64,000 bases of DNA. Origin: Veillonella agrestimuris (GTDB lineage Bacteria; Bacillota; Negativicutes; Veillonellales; Veillonellaceae). The notes under the pieces were generated by a model, which saw only the letters and a list, made by a program, of their open reading frames with translations, was not told where the DNA came from and did not search any database. The translations under genes were made by a program, and so were the position numbers. Positions 55,383 to 64,000 of this stretch are shown in pieces (positions within the stretch are counted from its first letter, which is position 1; each line of letters opens with the position of its first letter). The stretch spans positions 62,001 through 126,000 of the forward strand of contig NZ_CALPCS010000004.1 in NCBI RefSeq assembly GCF_943193065.1, in the 5' to 3' direction.

Positions 55383-55724
55383 ATGAACATTATTAACGTA
55401 CTTGAACAAGAACAACTTCGTACAGACATCCCTACATTCCGCGCTGGTGACACAGTTCGTGTACATGTAAAAGTAGTGGAAGGTAGCCGTGAGCGTATCC
55501 AAGTATTCGAAGGCTTGGTTATTAAACGTCAAAACGGTGGTGTTCGTGAAACTTTCACAGTTCGCCGTATTGCATCTGGTGTAGGTGTAGAACGTACATT
55601 CCCACTTCACAGCCCACGCTTAGCTAAAATTGAAGTTATGCGTCGCGGTGTTGTTCGTCGTGCTAAATTGTACTACTTACGTAACCTTACTGGTAAAGCT
55701 GCTCGTATTCGCGAAAAACGCTAA
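55383..55724 (+). CDS. rplS: 50S ribosomal protein L19
   Basis: SH3-like protein at the 30S-50S interface. Signatures: [40 protein letters not shown] and [17 protein letters not shown]. 113 aa from the ATG at 55383, which has AGGAGG 7 nt upstream; the longer frame to 55356 lies in the leader. Here it is monocistronic, with a promoter before and a terminator after; in many genomes rimM-trmD precede it, and here the toxin island does instead. Confidence 0.96.
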   Translation: MNIINVLEQEQLRTDIPTFRAGDTVRVHVKVVEGSRERIQVFEGLVIKRQNGGVRETFTVRRIASGVGVERTFPLHSPRLAKIEVMRRGVVRRAKLYYLRNLTGKAARIREKR

Positions 55725-55731
55725 TGTTCAT

Positions 55732-55765
55732 AAAAGGCTGCCTATGGCAGCCTTTTATTTTTATC
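55732..55765 (+). terminator. Intrinsic terminator after rplS
   Basis: An 11-bp perfect stem AAAAGGCTGCC/GGCAGCCTTTT with TAT loop, then ATTTTTAT. Confidence 0.92.
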
Positions 55766-55854
55766 TATGAAATATAGACATAAGCATATACAGAAGAAGT
55801 GTATAGCAAGATAGGTAGAAGAATATATAGACTAGTATCTAGAAAGGAGCACAT

Positions 55855-56718
55855 ATGGTAGATTCACCAATCGTACATTGGTTCCCTGGGCATATGGCGA
55901 AAGCCATGCGCATGATTAATGAATATGTTAAAAAAGTAGACGTGGTTATCGAATTATTAGATGCGCGCATTCCAAGAAGTAGTGCCAATCCTGTTATATT
56001 AGAAGTAGTAGGGCAAAAACCGCATATCGTATTACTCAATAAAGTGGATTTGGCGGATCCAGAAGTGACAAAAGAATGGGTTGAATTTTTCACAAAACAA
56101 GGTATTACTGTGCTTACGATGAATTCTAAGTCTGGTAAAGGCAATAAGAAATTATTATCTACTGTTGAACGATTGAGTAAGCCTATTATTGATAAATGGG
56201 TAGCAAAAGGGATTCGTAGCCGTTCTGTGCGTACAATTATTCTTGGTATCCCTAATGTAGGAAAATCTACTTTAATTAATTCCTTAGCTGGCTCTGCTGC
56301 TACAAGAACCGCCAATAAAGCTGGACATACAAGAGGTCAACAATGGGTTAAAATTGGTAAAAATCTAGAACTTCTTGATACACCAGGTGTACTATGGCCT
56401 AAATTAGAGGATCAACGAGCTGCGGCGCGACTTGCTATGACAGGTGCTATTTCTGATGATGTGTATGATTTAGAAAATGTAATGAAACAATTGTTACAAT
56501 ATTTACAAGATCATAACCCATCTATTTTAGTAGAACGATATAAATTAAAACCAGAAGAAATGGAATCGGTAGATACTATATTAGAGAATATTGGACGTCG
56601 GAGAGGCTGTCTAGTTAGTGGTGGTATTGTTGATTTAGATAAAGCTCGACGGATTATTTTACAAGATTATCGCAATAGTAAATTAGGAAATATTACCTTA
56701 GATACTGTTGATGAATAG
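55855..56718 (+). CDS. rbgA: RbgA (YlqF) ribosome biogenesis GTPase
   Basis: Circularly permuted GTPase needed for late 50S assembly. Motif order is G4 LLNKVDLADPE (about 60), G1 LGIPNVGKSTLINSLAG (about 126), G3 DTPGVLWPKLED (about 174), as expected for the permutation. HWFPGHMAKAMR at the N terminus is the family signature. A C-terminal helical ANTAR-like domain binds rRNA. 287 aa. AAAGGAG 5 nt upstream. Followed by rnhB as in Bacillus. Confidence 0.95.
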   Translation: MVDSPIVHWFPGHMAKAMRMINEYVKKVDVVIELLDARIPRSSANPVILEVVGQKPHIVLLNKVDLADPEVTKEWVEFFTKQGITVLTMNSKSGKGNKKLLSTVERLSKPIIDKWVAKGIRSRSVRTIILGIPNVGKSTLINSLAGSAATRTANKAGHTRGQQWVKIGKNLELLDTPGVLWPKLEDQRAAARLAMTGAISDDVYDLENVMKQLLQYLQDHNPSILVERYKLKPEEMESVDTILENIGRRRGCLVSGGIVDLDKARRIILQDYRNSKLGNITLDTVDE

Positions 56719-56818
56719 CCTTATTATGGTGAAGAAGGTCAATCAGAGCCTGCTAGAGAAGAATCATCTGCAACAGGCAATAAACGATAAATATATTAGT
56801 ACATTCAATAGGTAATAA

Positions 56819-57622
56819 ATGATGACTACTATAGATTTAGCAACATTGAAAGTAAAAGATATAAAGGCCTTACTAGAAGGACCTGAAGGGGAACAATATT
56901 TACCGTTAGCTATGGTTGACGAGAGAGTATCTGTACAAAAGCTAGCTGCTTCGTTTATAAAAAAACAGGAAAAAATACTCCTTGAACAACAACGGTTGAT
57001 GAGTATGTATGATTATGAAGGTATTTTTTACGATGAAGGATTGTATCGTGTAGCAGGCGTCGATGAAGTAGGCCGTGGTCCTATTGCTGGCCCGGTAACA
57101 GTAGCGGCTGTTATTTTGCCGCCTATGACATTAATTCCAGGGCTCAATGATTCTAAAAAATTGACCGAAGAAAAACGGGAAGCCTTATACGATATTATTA
57201 TGGAAGAAGCGGTAGCTGTTAGTTGTATCTCCTATGATGCTGAGAAAATTGATGAGCTCAATATTTATGAGGCTACACGGCAAGCCATGTATGAAGCACT
57301 TCGCACCTTACCAGTGAAACCAGAAGCCGTTATATCTGATGCTATGCCACTGCCAGATTTAACAATTCCTGTTGAGTCTATTGTAAAAGGAGATAGTAAA
57401 AGCGCTAATATTGCAGCGGCTTCCATTATTGCAAAAGTAACGAGAGATCGATATATGGCCAGTTTAGATGAACAATATCCAGGCTATAAATTTGGTATTC
57501 ATAAAGGTTACTATACAGCAGAGCATAAAGAAGCCCTTTTAAACCAAGGTGTTACACCATTACATAGAAAAAGCTTTGAACCTATTAAATCGATGGTTGG
57601 TTGGGAACGGAACAAACCGTAA
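56819..57622 (+). CDS. rnhB: Ribonuclease HII
   Basis: Removes ribonucleotides and RNA primers from DNA. The catalytic domain begins at about residue 78: RVAGVDEVGRGPIAGPVTVA (Asp-Glu-Gly), GLNDSKKLTEEKR, VISDAMPLP, and SIVKGDSKSANIAAASIIAK with the later Asp in VTRDRYM. The ~75-residue N-terminal extension is like Bacillus RnhB. 267 aa. The exact start (56819 or 56822) is open. The ribosome site AGGT is weak. Confidence 0.94.
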   Translation: MMTTIDLATLKVKDIKALLEGPEGEQYLPLAMVDERVSVQKLAASFIKKQEKILLEQQRLMSMYDYEGIFYDEGLYRVAGVDEVGRGPIAGPVTVAAVILPPMTLIPGLNDSKKLTEEKREALYDIIMEEAVAVSCISYDAEKIDELNIYEATRQAMYEALRTLPVKPEAVISDAMPLPDLTIPVESIVKGDSKSANIAAASIIAKVTRDRYMASLDEQYPGYKFGIHKGYYTAEHKEALLNQGVTPLHRKSFEPIKSMVGWERNKP

Positions 57623-57743
57623 CTAATAAGATAGATATATATAATAAACATAAAATATCTAATCCTGCCATGAGAAATATATTCTTTATGTAGTATGTAT
57701 ATGGATAACCTTTTATAAGTGAATATATCATGAGAAACCTGCT

Positions 57744-57800
57744 AAAAAGAGGTTCCTATTGGTGTCATGATGACACTGGTGGGAACCTCTTTTCTATTTA
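57744..57800 (+). terminator. Long bipartite hairpin before yraN
   Basis: Outer stem AAAAGAGGTTCC/GGAACCTCTTTT (57744-57755 with 57782-57793), and an inner stem GTGTCA/TGACAC around a 3-nt turn, then TCTATTTA. Probably the rnhB terminator. The rest of 57623-57884 has nothing else I can call. Confidence 0.7.
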
Positions 57801-57884
57801 CTTAGGCGCATAAATCTTCTTATCCTATATATAGGACGTCTAGATAGTTACGAAGATTTTGTCATGTATGTAAAGGAGGTTTAT

Positions 57885-58283
57885 ATGAAAACAATTATGA
57901 ACGGTACTGGAGGAATGGATTTTGATGCAAAACAGCTAGGACAGTGGGGCGAGCAAACAGCGAAGACTTATATGGAAACATTAGGATTTAGTATTGTAGA
58001 AATGAATTATCGTACGAAGCTTGGGGAAATTGATATTATTGCGAAAAAACATTTGACCTATCATTTTATTGAAATCAAAGCCCGTCGTGGCATTAATTAC
58101 GGTTTACCACGAGAGGCTATATCGAAAAAGAAACAGAAGCACATTAAGCAAACGGCCATGTTATTTCTCTATGATTTACGGCAAAAGAAACGAAAATGGA
58201 AAGAAATATCTTTCGATGTCATTGAAGTGTTCTTGCACGATAATTTTCAAGTTTCTGTCAATTATATTCCGCAATGTTTCTAA
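57885..58283 (+). CDS. YraN-family (UPF0102) endonuclease-like protein
   Basis: Small PD-(D/E)XK nuclease-fold protein. LGQWGEQTAKTYMETLGF, then YRTKLGEIDIIAKKHLTYHF and IEIKARRG give the catalytic E...GEID...E(I)K pattern. In-vivo role unclear; often next to comM and dprA, as here. The start is the ATG at 57885 with AAAGGAGG upstream; an ATG 21 nt earlier overlaps that region. 132 aa. The comM gene starts 12 nt after its stop. Confidence 0.9.
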   Translation: MKTIMNGTGGMDFDAKQLGQWGEQTAKTYMETLGFSIVEMNYRTKLGEIDIIAKKHLTYHFIEIKARRGINYGLPREAISKKKQKHIKQTAMLFLYDLRQKKRKWKEISFDVIEVFLHDNFQVSVNYIPQCF

Positions 58284-58295
58284 TAGGAGATTTCT

Positions 58296-59822
58296 ATGTA
58301 TGCAAAAGTATATGGTGCTACCTTGGATGGTTTAGATGGTGTATTAGTTACAGTAGAAGTAGATATTTCACAAGGATTGCCCGTCTTTGACATAGTAGGG
58401 CTTCCCAATCAAGCTGTTAAGGAATCTCGAGAACGAGTGAGAGCGGCTATTAAAAACAGCCATTACGAATTTCCTATGCGCCGCATTGTGGTAAATTTAG
58501 GCCCTGCAGAAGTTCGGAAAAGCAGTGCAGGCCTCGATTTAGCTATTGCGATGGGCGTATTGGCAGCTTCAGGGCAAATCAAATTACGAAAGAAACAATT
58601 AGCGTCAAAGTTGTTATCTACTATATTTATTGGTGAATTATTACTAGACGGTAGCGCTCATAAAACACAGGGAATTTTAAGTATGGCTCTTGCCGGTTCG
58701 GAAGTAGGCATTAATCGAATTGTTACGAGTGCGGATAATTTAGGCTTATTACAGCAGCTGCCAGGCATTACATCGTATGGTGGGAACACATTAGAATCTA
58801 TTGTGCAAGTCTTAGAACAGGAAGAAAATTATACTTATAGCCCTGAGGTCGATATTGATGTGCATGATACGTATAGTCTTGATTATAGCGATGTGCAAGG
58901 GCAAGACGTAGCAAAACGAGCTATGATCCTCAGTGCAGCCGGGTTTCACCATTTGATGATGGTGGGACCGCCTGGATCAGGGAAGACGATGCTTGCCGAG
59001 CGACTGCCCAGTATATTGCCTGAGATGACATGGCAGGAACAATTAGAAGTGACTCGTATCCACGACATTGTAGGCTTATTAAAAGGGAGTTCTTTTATAA
59101 AGAAACGGCCATTTCGCAATCCCCATCATACGGCGACGAGTACGAGTATTGTAGGAGGTGGCAATAAGGTGAAGCCTGGGGAAATTACATTGGCCCATAA
59201 TGGTGTTTTATTCCTTGATGAAGTACCCGAATTTAATCGATCTGTTCTAGATGCATTGCGGCAACCATTAGAATCCCATGTTGTTAGCATTAGCCGCCAT
59301 CAAGGTAACTATGAATATCCAGCCAAGATGATTTGTATATTAGCGGCTAATCCATGTCCTTGCGGATACTACGGCGATACTACGAAAGAATGTCTCTGTT
59401 CCTCCACCGAAGTACTGCGATACCAACATAAATTATCTGGTCCTATTTTGGATCGCATGGATTTATTCATCTCTGTAGAACGGCCGACCTTAGAAGACAT
59501 GATGCATAGCAGGAATAATAATCTATCTAGTGCAGATATGAAAACTCTCGTAGAACGAGCCGTGATAAAACAAGAAGAACGATTTAAGGGCTTGCCCTTT
59601 CATCGTAATGGCTTAACGCCCCATAAGGCAATTAGAGAATTATTCGATATAAACGACGATTGCTGGGGATTAATAGGACGTATTTTCGATACCTTTAGAT
59701 TAACAGGACGATCCTTTGATCGTTTACTTAAGGTAGCGAGAACGATAGCAGATATTGAAGATTCTTCACGAATAGAACAAGAGCATATAAAAGAAGCTAT
59801 GTTATATAGATATAGTAAATAA
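58296..59822 (+). CDS. comM: ComM/YifB-type AAA+ helicase (Mg-chelatase-like)
   Basis: In transformable bacteria ComM is a branch-migration helicase aiding integration of donor DNA. N-terminal Lon-like domain (about 1-165: VEVDISQGLPVFDIVGLPNQ), AAA+ domain with Walker A MVGPPGSGKTMLAERLPSIL (about 221-240), Walker B GVLFLDEVPEFNRSVLDALR, a C4 site in ANPCPCGYYGDTTKECLCSS, and a C-terminal lid. 508 aa is normal. Grouped with dprA, which supports a transformation role. Confidence 0.93.
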   Translation: MYAKVYGATLDGLDGVLVTVEVDISQGLPVFDIVGLPNQAVKESRERVRAAIKNSHYEFPMRRIVVNLGPAEVRKSSAGLDLAIAMGVLAASGQIKLRKKQLASKLLSTIFIGELLLDGSAHKTQGILSMALAGSEVGINRIVTSADNLGLLQQLPGITSYGGNTLESIVQVLEQEENYTYSPEVDIDVHDTYSLDYSDVQGQDVAKRAMILSAAGFHHLMMVGPPGSGKTMLAERLPSILPEMTWQEQLEVTRIHDIVGLLKGSSFIKKRPFRNPHHTATSTSIVGGGNKVKPGEITLAHNGVLFLDEVPEFNRSVLDALRQPLESHVVSISRHQGNYEYPAKMICILAANPCPCGYYGDTTKECLCSSTEVLRYQHKLSGPILDRMDLFISVERPTLEDMMHSRNNNLSSADMKTLVERAVIKQEERFKGLPFHRNGLTPHKAIRELFDINDDCWGLIGRIFDTFRLTGRSFDRLLKVARTIADIEDSSRIEQEHIKEAMLYRYSK

Positions 59823-59924
59823 AGATGGAGATTAAAGATATATATTATAGAAAATAATCGGAAATATAGAAATTAATCGGAGATATAGAAATCAAGATAG
59901 GTATAGTAAATCAGGAGGTGTAAG

Positions 59925-61061
59925 ATGGAACAAATGTATGAAAGTAATTTTTATATTTGTGGTATGCAACATATTTCTCATTTAGGGGCTACGTCAATTC
60001 GCAATTTAGTGGATACTTGTGGCGGTCCTTTTGAGGCGTGGTGTGCTTTGCAAGATAGAAAGACATTACAATCTATTGGCGGCATTAAATCACAGAAAAT
60101 ACCCGCCATTATGAAAGCAGCTACACAAGAATTATTAGATAATCTTTGGGATTTACTAGAGAAATACCACATTACGTGGATTACTTATTTAGATGTATTA
60201 TTTCCCGCTCGATTGCAGGAAATTTATAATCCTCCTGCTGTTATTTTTGTGCGCGGTAATATAGATTTACTCAAAGATGATACATTTAAAGTTGCTATGG
60301 TAGGCGCTCGAAACTGCAGCGATTATGGCCGCAGTGTAGCCCGTTATTTAGGAAAAGAATTGGCTCATTATGATGTAGCAGTTGTCAGTGGTGGCGCTCG
60401 CGGTATCGATAGTTACAGTCACGAAGGTGTATTGTCAGGCAATGGGCAAGTTATCATCGTTATGGGTTGCGGATTAGATGTTATTTATCCGCCAGAAAAC
60501 AAGAACCTCTTTGATCGTGTTATCAATAATAATGGTTTATTGTTATCTGAATATACACCTGGTACTCCGCCGTCAGGGAAACATTTTCCACAGCGCAATC
60601 GCATCATTGGTGGACTTTCAACAGCAGTTATCGTCGTAGAAGCGAAAGCTAGCAGTGGATCTCTCATTACTGCAGACATGGCGAATAATGAAGGCCGAGA
60701 AGTCTATGTTGTGCCCGGCAGTATCTTGAATAATATAGCAGAAGGCAATCATTGGCTCATCCGGCAAGGGGCCCATGTACTAACAAAGGCGCAAGATTTA
60801 GTGGAAGACTATAATCTATCTCTTCGGTCAGTTGATACAAAGGGGAACAATGTGATAAGCTATAATTCAGAATCTAACACAGTTTTACAATCCCTATCGA
60901 CAGATCGGTGTATCACTGTCGATAAATTAATAGAAGCAACGGGTATTCCCTTGCAACGATTACAAAGCATATTACTTGACCTAGAAATGAACCATCACAT
61001 TGAAAAGGTTCAGTCTAGGGGCTATATTAGAATAACTAGGAGTGAATCAATTGTCCATTAA
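59925..61061 (+). CDS. dprA: DprA DNA processing protein
   Basis: Binds incoming single-stranded DNA and loads RecA. A SAM/HhH-like N-terminal domain is followed by the Rossmann-fold core: KVAMVGARNCSDYGRSVARY (about 124), VSGGARGIDSYSHEGVLSG, MGCGLDVIYPPENKNLFD and LSEYTPGTPPSGKHFPQRNR. A C-terminal winged helix (about 318-375) is present. AGGAGG 7 nt before the ATG. 378 aa. Overlaps the topA start by 11 nt. Confidence 0.95.
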   Translation: MEQMYESNFYICGMQHISHLGATSIRNLVDTCGGPFEAWCALQDRKTLQSIGGIKSQKIPAIMKAATQELLDNLWDLLEKYHITWITYLDVLFPARLQEIYNPPAVIFVRGNIDLLKDDTFKVAMVGARNCSDYGRSVARYLGKELAHYDVAVVSGGARGIDSYSHEGVLSGNGQVIIVMGCGLDVIYPPENKNLFDRVINNNGLLLSEYTPGTPPSGKHFPQRNRIIGGLSTAVIVVEAKASSGSLITADMANNEGREVYVVPGSILNNIAEGNHWLIRQGAHVLTKAQDLVEDYNLSLRSVDTKGNNVISYNSESNTVLQSLSTDRCITVDKLIEATGIPLQRLQSILLDLEMNHHIEKVQSRGYIRITRSESIVH

Positions 61062-63372
61062 ACGGTCAATCGTAATTGGTGAACCAAAAGAAACGAAGAA
61101 AAAAACAACAAAAAAAGAAACGAAAGAAAAGGCTATTAAAGAACCGTTAACGCCAGTTGGTATAGTAAGAGACAAATCGGTTGTGTCTACGTCTATACCA
61201 CCAGAACAACGAGAACCACGGGTATTTAAAAGAGATGGCAAAGTATTGGTTATCGTAGAATCCCCTGCGAAATCTAAAACCATCGAAAAATTCTTAGGCC
61301 CTAATTACGTCGTAAAAGCTAGTATGGGGCATTTACGAGATTTGCCGAAATCCCAATTAGCTATTGATATTGATCATGGTTTTACGCCTCGCTATAGTAA
61401 TTTAGTGACTCGTAAGAAGGTAATTGACGACTTAGTGAGCCATGCTGATGAAAGTAGCGCTGTTCTATTGGCAACTGACCCGGACCGTGAAGGTGAAGCC
61501 ATTTCTTGGCATTTAGCACATATTCTAAATGTGGATACGTCGTCCAAATGTCGTATTACTTTTAACGAAATTACAAAATCTGCCGTTGCAGAGGCGTTGG
61601 AAAATCCTCGTACTATTGATATGCGTATGGTTGATGCACAACAGGCGCGCCGTATTTTAGACCGTATTGTAGGCTATAAATTAAGTCCTTTGTTATGGAA
61701 AAAAGTGTGTAAAGGCTTAAGTGCAGGCCGCGTACAGTCGGTAGCAGTCAAATTGATTGCGGAGAGAGAACGAGAAATTCAAGCCTTTGTACCGAAAGAG
61801 TTTTGGTCTATTACAGGGCAATTTGAAACAGATAAGAAAGAAATTTTTAGTGCTGATTTAACCCATATTAAGGGTAAGAAAATCGATATTGGTACTGAAG
61901 AAGAGGCCTTATCTGTTCAAAAGAGCATTGCTAACCAACAAGCTACTGTTACATCTGTAAAGAAAAGTAAACGTAGCCGCAAAGCAGCGCCGCCATTTAC
62001 AACGTCTACATTACAACAAGAAGGGGTTCGTAAATTAAACTTTGGTGCTAAGCGGACGATGATGATTGCGCAACATTTGTATGAAGGTCTTGAAATTGGG
62101 GCTTACGGACAAGTGGGTTTAATTACCTATATGCGTACTGATTCCACACGTGTTTCTAAAGAAATGCAAGATCAAGCAAGGGATTTCATTAAACACACTT
62201 ATGGGGATGAGTACTATCCGGCGAAACCGAATTTCTACGGTTCTAAAGAATCAGCGCAAGATGCGCACGAAGCTATTCGTCCTACTTCTTTAGAGTTGAC
62301 GCCTAAGATGGTAGAACCGTTTTTAAGTCGCGACGAATTAAAGCTATATACATTGATTTGGAATCGATTCTTAGCTAGCCAAATGGCGCCGCAACAAAGT
62401 GATTTGTTAACTATCGAATTAGATGTGGATCAAATATATACGTTCAAAGCTACTGGTTCTAAAGTGACTTTCCCAGGTTTTAGTGCTGTTTATGAAGACA
62501 GTAAAAAAGAAGGCACAAAAAAAGATAGTGATGCTCAATTACCTGCATTAAAAGCTGATGAAGTAGTTAGCACGAAAGAAATTAAACCAGATCAACACTT
62601 TACGCAACCGCCGGCACGCTATTCCGAAGCTAGTCTTATTAAAACATTAGAAGAATTAGGCATTGGTCGACCTAGTACGTATGCACCAATCCTAGATACC
62701 ATTGTGAGCCGCAACTATGTAGAGACTAATAATAAACAGTTTATTCCTACTGAGTTAGGTTTCGTCGTTGTAGAGTTTTTAACTAACTATTTTGGTAAAA
62801 TCATTAATACTGATTTCACTGCGGAATTGGAAGAAGAATTAGACGCTATCGCTAATGGTAATGAAACATACGTCCAAGTATTGCAGAACTTCTACGATGT
62901 ATTTAAAGAAGAATTAGATGAAGCAAGCCATGTAGATAAAGTAGAAATTGTATCTATGGAAAGTGATGAAATCTGCGAAGTCTGTGGTAGTCCTATGGTT
63001 TATAAGTTTGGCCGGTATGGTAAATTCTTGGCTTGTTCTAATTTTCCTGCTTGCAAAAATACAAAACCTATTACTGTGGGGACCGGTGTTGCATGTCCAA
63101 AATGCGGTGAAGGCGAGATTATTGAACGCAAATCGAAACGAGGACGGCTATTCTACGGTTGTAGTCGTTACCCACAATGTGATTTCACCTTATGGGATAA
63201 ACCAACCGATAAGTTTTGCGAAACATGTAATAGCATTATGGTGGAGAAGACCTATAAAAATGGTACAACTAAAACGTTCTGCTCTAACGATGAATGTCCT
63301 ACTCGACCTAAGAAAAAATCGCGTAAAAAGGCAACTACTACCGATTTATCTAGTGAAGTAGAATCAAAATAA
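61051..63372 (+). CDS. topA: DNA topoisomerase I
   Basis: Type IA enzyme relaxing negative supercoils. Toprim domain VLVIVESPAKSKTIEKFLGP with the catalytic Glu, ATDPDREGEAISWHL acidic motif, and active-site Tyr in YGQVGLITYMRTDSTRVS. Three C-terminal C4 zinc ribbons follow (CEVCGSP..CSNFPAC, CPKCGEG..CSRYPQC, CETCNSI..CSNDEC). A Lys-rich N-terminal extension of about 65 residues precedes the toprim domain. TTG at 61051, 8 nt after AGGAG, is the best start; an upstream in-frame GTG overlaps that site. Coupled to dprA by overlap. Confidence 0.94.
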   Translation: MSIKRSIVIGEPKETKKKTTKKETKEKAIKEPLTPVGIVRDKSVVSTSIPPEQREPRVFKRDGKVLVIVESPAKSKTIEKFLGPNYVVKASMGHLRDLPKSQLAIDIDHGFTPRYSNLVTRKKVIDDLVSHADESSAVLLATDPDREGEAISWHLAHILNVDTSSKCRITFNEITKSAVAEALENPRTIDMRMVDAQQARRILDRIVGYKLSPLLWKKVCKGLSAGRVQSVAVKLIAEREREIQAFVPKEFWSITGQFETDKKEIFSADLTHIKGKKIDIGTEEEALSVQKSIANQQATVTSVKKSKRSRKAAPPFTTSTLQQEGVRKLNFGAKRTMMIAQHLYEGLEIGAYGQVGLITYMRTDSTRVSKEMQDQARDFIKHTYGDEYYPAKPNFYGSKESAQDAHEAIRPTSLELTPKMVEPFLSRDELKLYTLIWNRFLASQMAPQQSDLLTIELDVDQIYTFKATGSKVTFPGFSAVYEDSKKEGTKKDSDAQLPALKADEVVSTKEIKPDQHFTQPPARYSEASLIKTLEELGIGRPSTYAPILDTIVSRNYVETNNKQFIPTELGFVVVEFLTNYFGKIINTDFTAELEEELDAIANGNETYVQVLQNFYDVFKEELDEASHVDKVEIVSMESDEICEVCGSPMVYKFGRYGKFLACSNFPACKNTKPITVGTGVACPKCGEGEIIERKSKRGRLFYGCSRYPQCDFTLWDKPTDKFCETCNSIMVEKTYKNGTTKTFCSNDECPTRPKKKSRKKATTTDLSSEVESK

Positions 63373-63393
63373 AGGAATTAAAGGAACTATACA

Positions 63394-64000
63394 ATGAATG
63401 AACAAAAAGTAATGCTCATCGGAGCCGGCCTTGCTGGCTCCGATGCAGCTTGGCAATTAGCTAATGCAGGTGTTCACGTTGATCTTTATGAAATGAGACC
63501 TACTAAATCGTCTCCCGCCCATGAAACCGATCAATTTGCTGAACTCGTATGTAGTAATTCGCTGCGAGCAGGCAATATTGAAAATGCCGTAGGTCTTTTG
63601 AAAGAAGAAATGCGTCGATTAGGATCCCTTATTATGGAATGCGCTGATGCTACAGCTGTTCCGGCAGGTGGAGCCCTTGCTGTAGATCGCCATTTGTTTA
63701 GTGGCATGGTAACAGAGAAAATTAAATCCCATCCTAACATTACGATTCACTACGAAGAAGTGACATCCATTCCAGAAGAAGGCATTGTTATTTTTGCTAC
63801 AGGCCCTTTAACATCGGAAGCATTAGGGGCGGCCATTAAAGAATTAACAGGCTCAAAGGACTTCTATTTCTATGATGCTGCGGCGCCTATCGTCACAGCT
63901 GAATCCTTGAACTATGACAAAGTATTTGCCGCATCTCGCTATGATAAAGGGGATGCAGATTACTTGAACTGTCCTATGACAGAAGAGGAATATAAGCATT
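63394..64000 (+). CDS. trmFO: TrmFO tRNA (m5U54) methyltransferase, N-terminal part
   Basis: FAD- and folate-dependent enzyme making 5-methyluridine at position 54 of tRNA in most Gram-positive lineages. The FAD-binding start [40 protein letters not shown] and [10 protein letters not shown] are unmistakable. ATG with AAAGGA 9 nt upstream. About 202 codons are visible; the gene runs off the right edge. It sits 21 nt after topA, a common topA-trmFO pairing. Confidence 0.94.
   Translation, partial: MNEQKVMLIGAGLAGSDAAWQLANAGVHVDLYEMRPTKSSPAHETDQFAELVCSNSLRAGNIENAVGLLKEEMRRLGSLIMECADATAVPAGGALAVDRHLFSGMVTEKIKSHPNITIHYEEVTSIPEEGIVIFATGPLTSEALGAAIKELTGSKDFYFYDAAAPIVTAESLNYDKVFAASRYDKGDADYLNCPMTEEEYKH

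Noticed and set aside
58069..58335. 88-codon frame overlapping yraN and comM
   Set aside because: It overlaps two well-identified genes in other frames and has Cys/Ser-rich text without family features.

Overview
The window is AT-rich DNA, densely packed with genes that nearly all lie on the + strand. It looks like a Negativicutes chromosome, most probably Veillonella. Firmicute marks are CtsR-McsA-McsB-ClpC, T-box leaders, a SufS/SufU pair, RNase Mini-III, sigma-H and RbgA. Gram-negative-envelope marks are a lipoprotein/RND efflux pair and remnants of a filamentous-haemagglutinin (CdiA-like) exoprotein. The genus is inferred; no rRNA gene is present to settle it.

Layout. 1-2.9 kb: end of a suf Fe-S assembly operon and a HAD phosphatase. 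3-3.5 kb (minus strand): an S-adenosylmethionine decarboxylase-fold protein that has lost both catalytic residues. 3.5-8.3 kb: the ctsR-mcsA-mcsB-clpC stress operon with a clear CtsR operator. 8.4-18.3 kb: radA, yacL, a fused ispDF, gltX, a cysteine T-box, cysS, mrnC, rlmB, yacP, sigH, secG. This resembles the Bacillus radA-to-sigH order, but disA and cysE are absent from it. 18.4-21.6 kb: rnr, smpB and tmRNA (tag AEENFALAA), so trans-translation parts are together. 21.8-26.2 kb: RND efflux pair. 26.3-35 kb: ppaC, pcrA, ligA, gatCAB. 35.1-42.7 kb: a small membrane protein, two radical-SAM proteins, then phoH-ybeY-era-corC-recO.

42.8-48.6 kb: a purine-use region. A guanine-class purine riboswitch sits before an AzgA-type permease and guanine deaminase, followed by a two-gene membrane unit (DUF3100-like plus a small partner) and an M20 amidohydrolase. 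The P1 3' strand of the aptamer is part of the terminator stem, so the switch is predicted to turn expression on with guanine. 48.6-51.9 kb: glycine T-box and glyQS.

51.9-55.2 kb: an accessory island between the glyS terminator and the rplS promoter. It holds broken CdiA/FHA C-terminal toxin fragments in at least three tandem modules, each followed by an intact small gene of one diverged, probably immunity, family, plus one unrelated frameshifted gene. 55.3-64 kb: rplS, rbgA, rnhB, yraN, comM, dprA, topA and the start of trmFO.

Most promising for follow-up are the guanine ON-switch and its catabolic cluster, the toxin/immunity graveyard, the catalytically dead SpeD-like protein, and the ispDF fusion that still carries an internal ribosome binding site.
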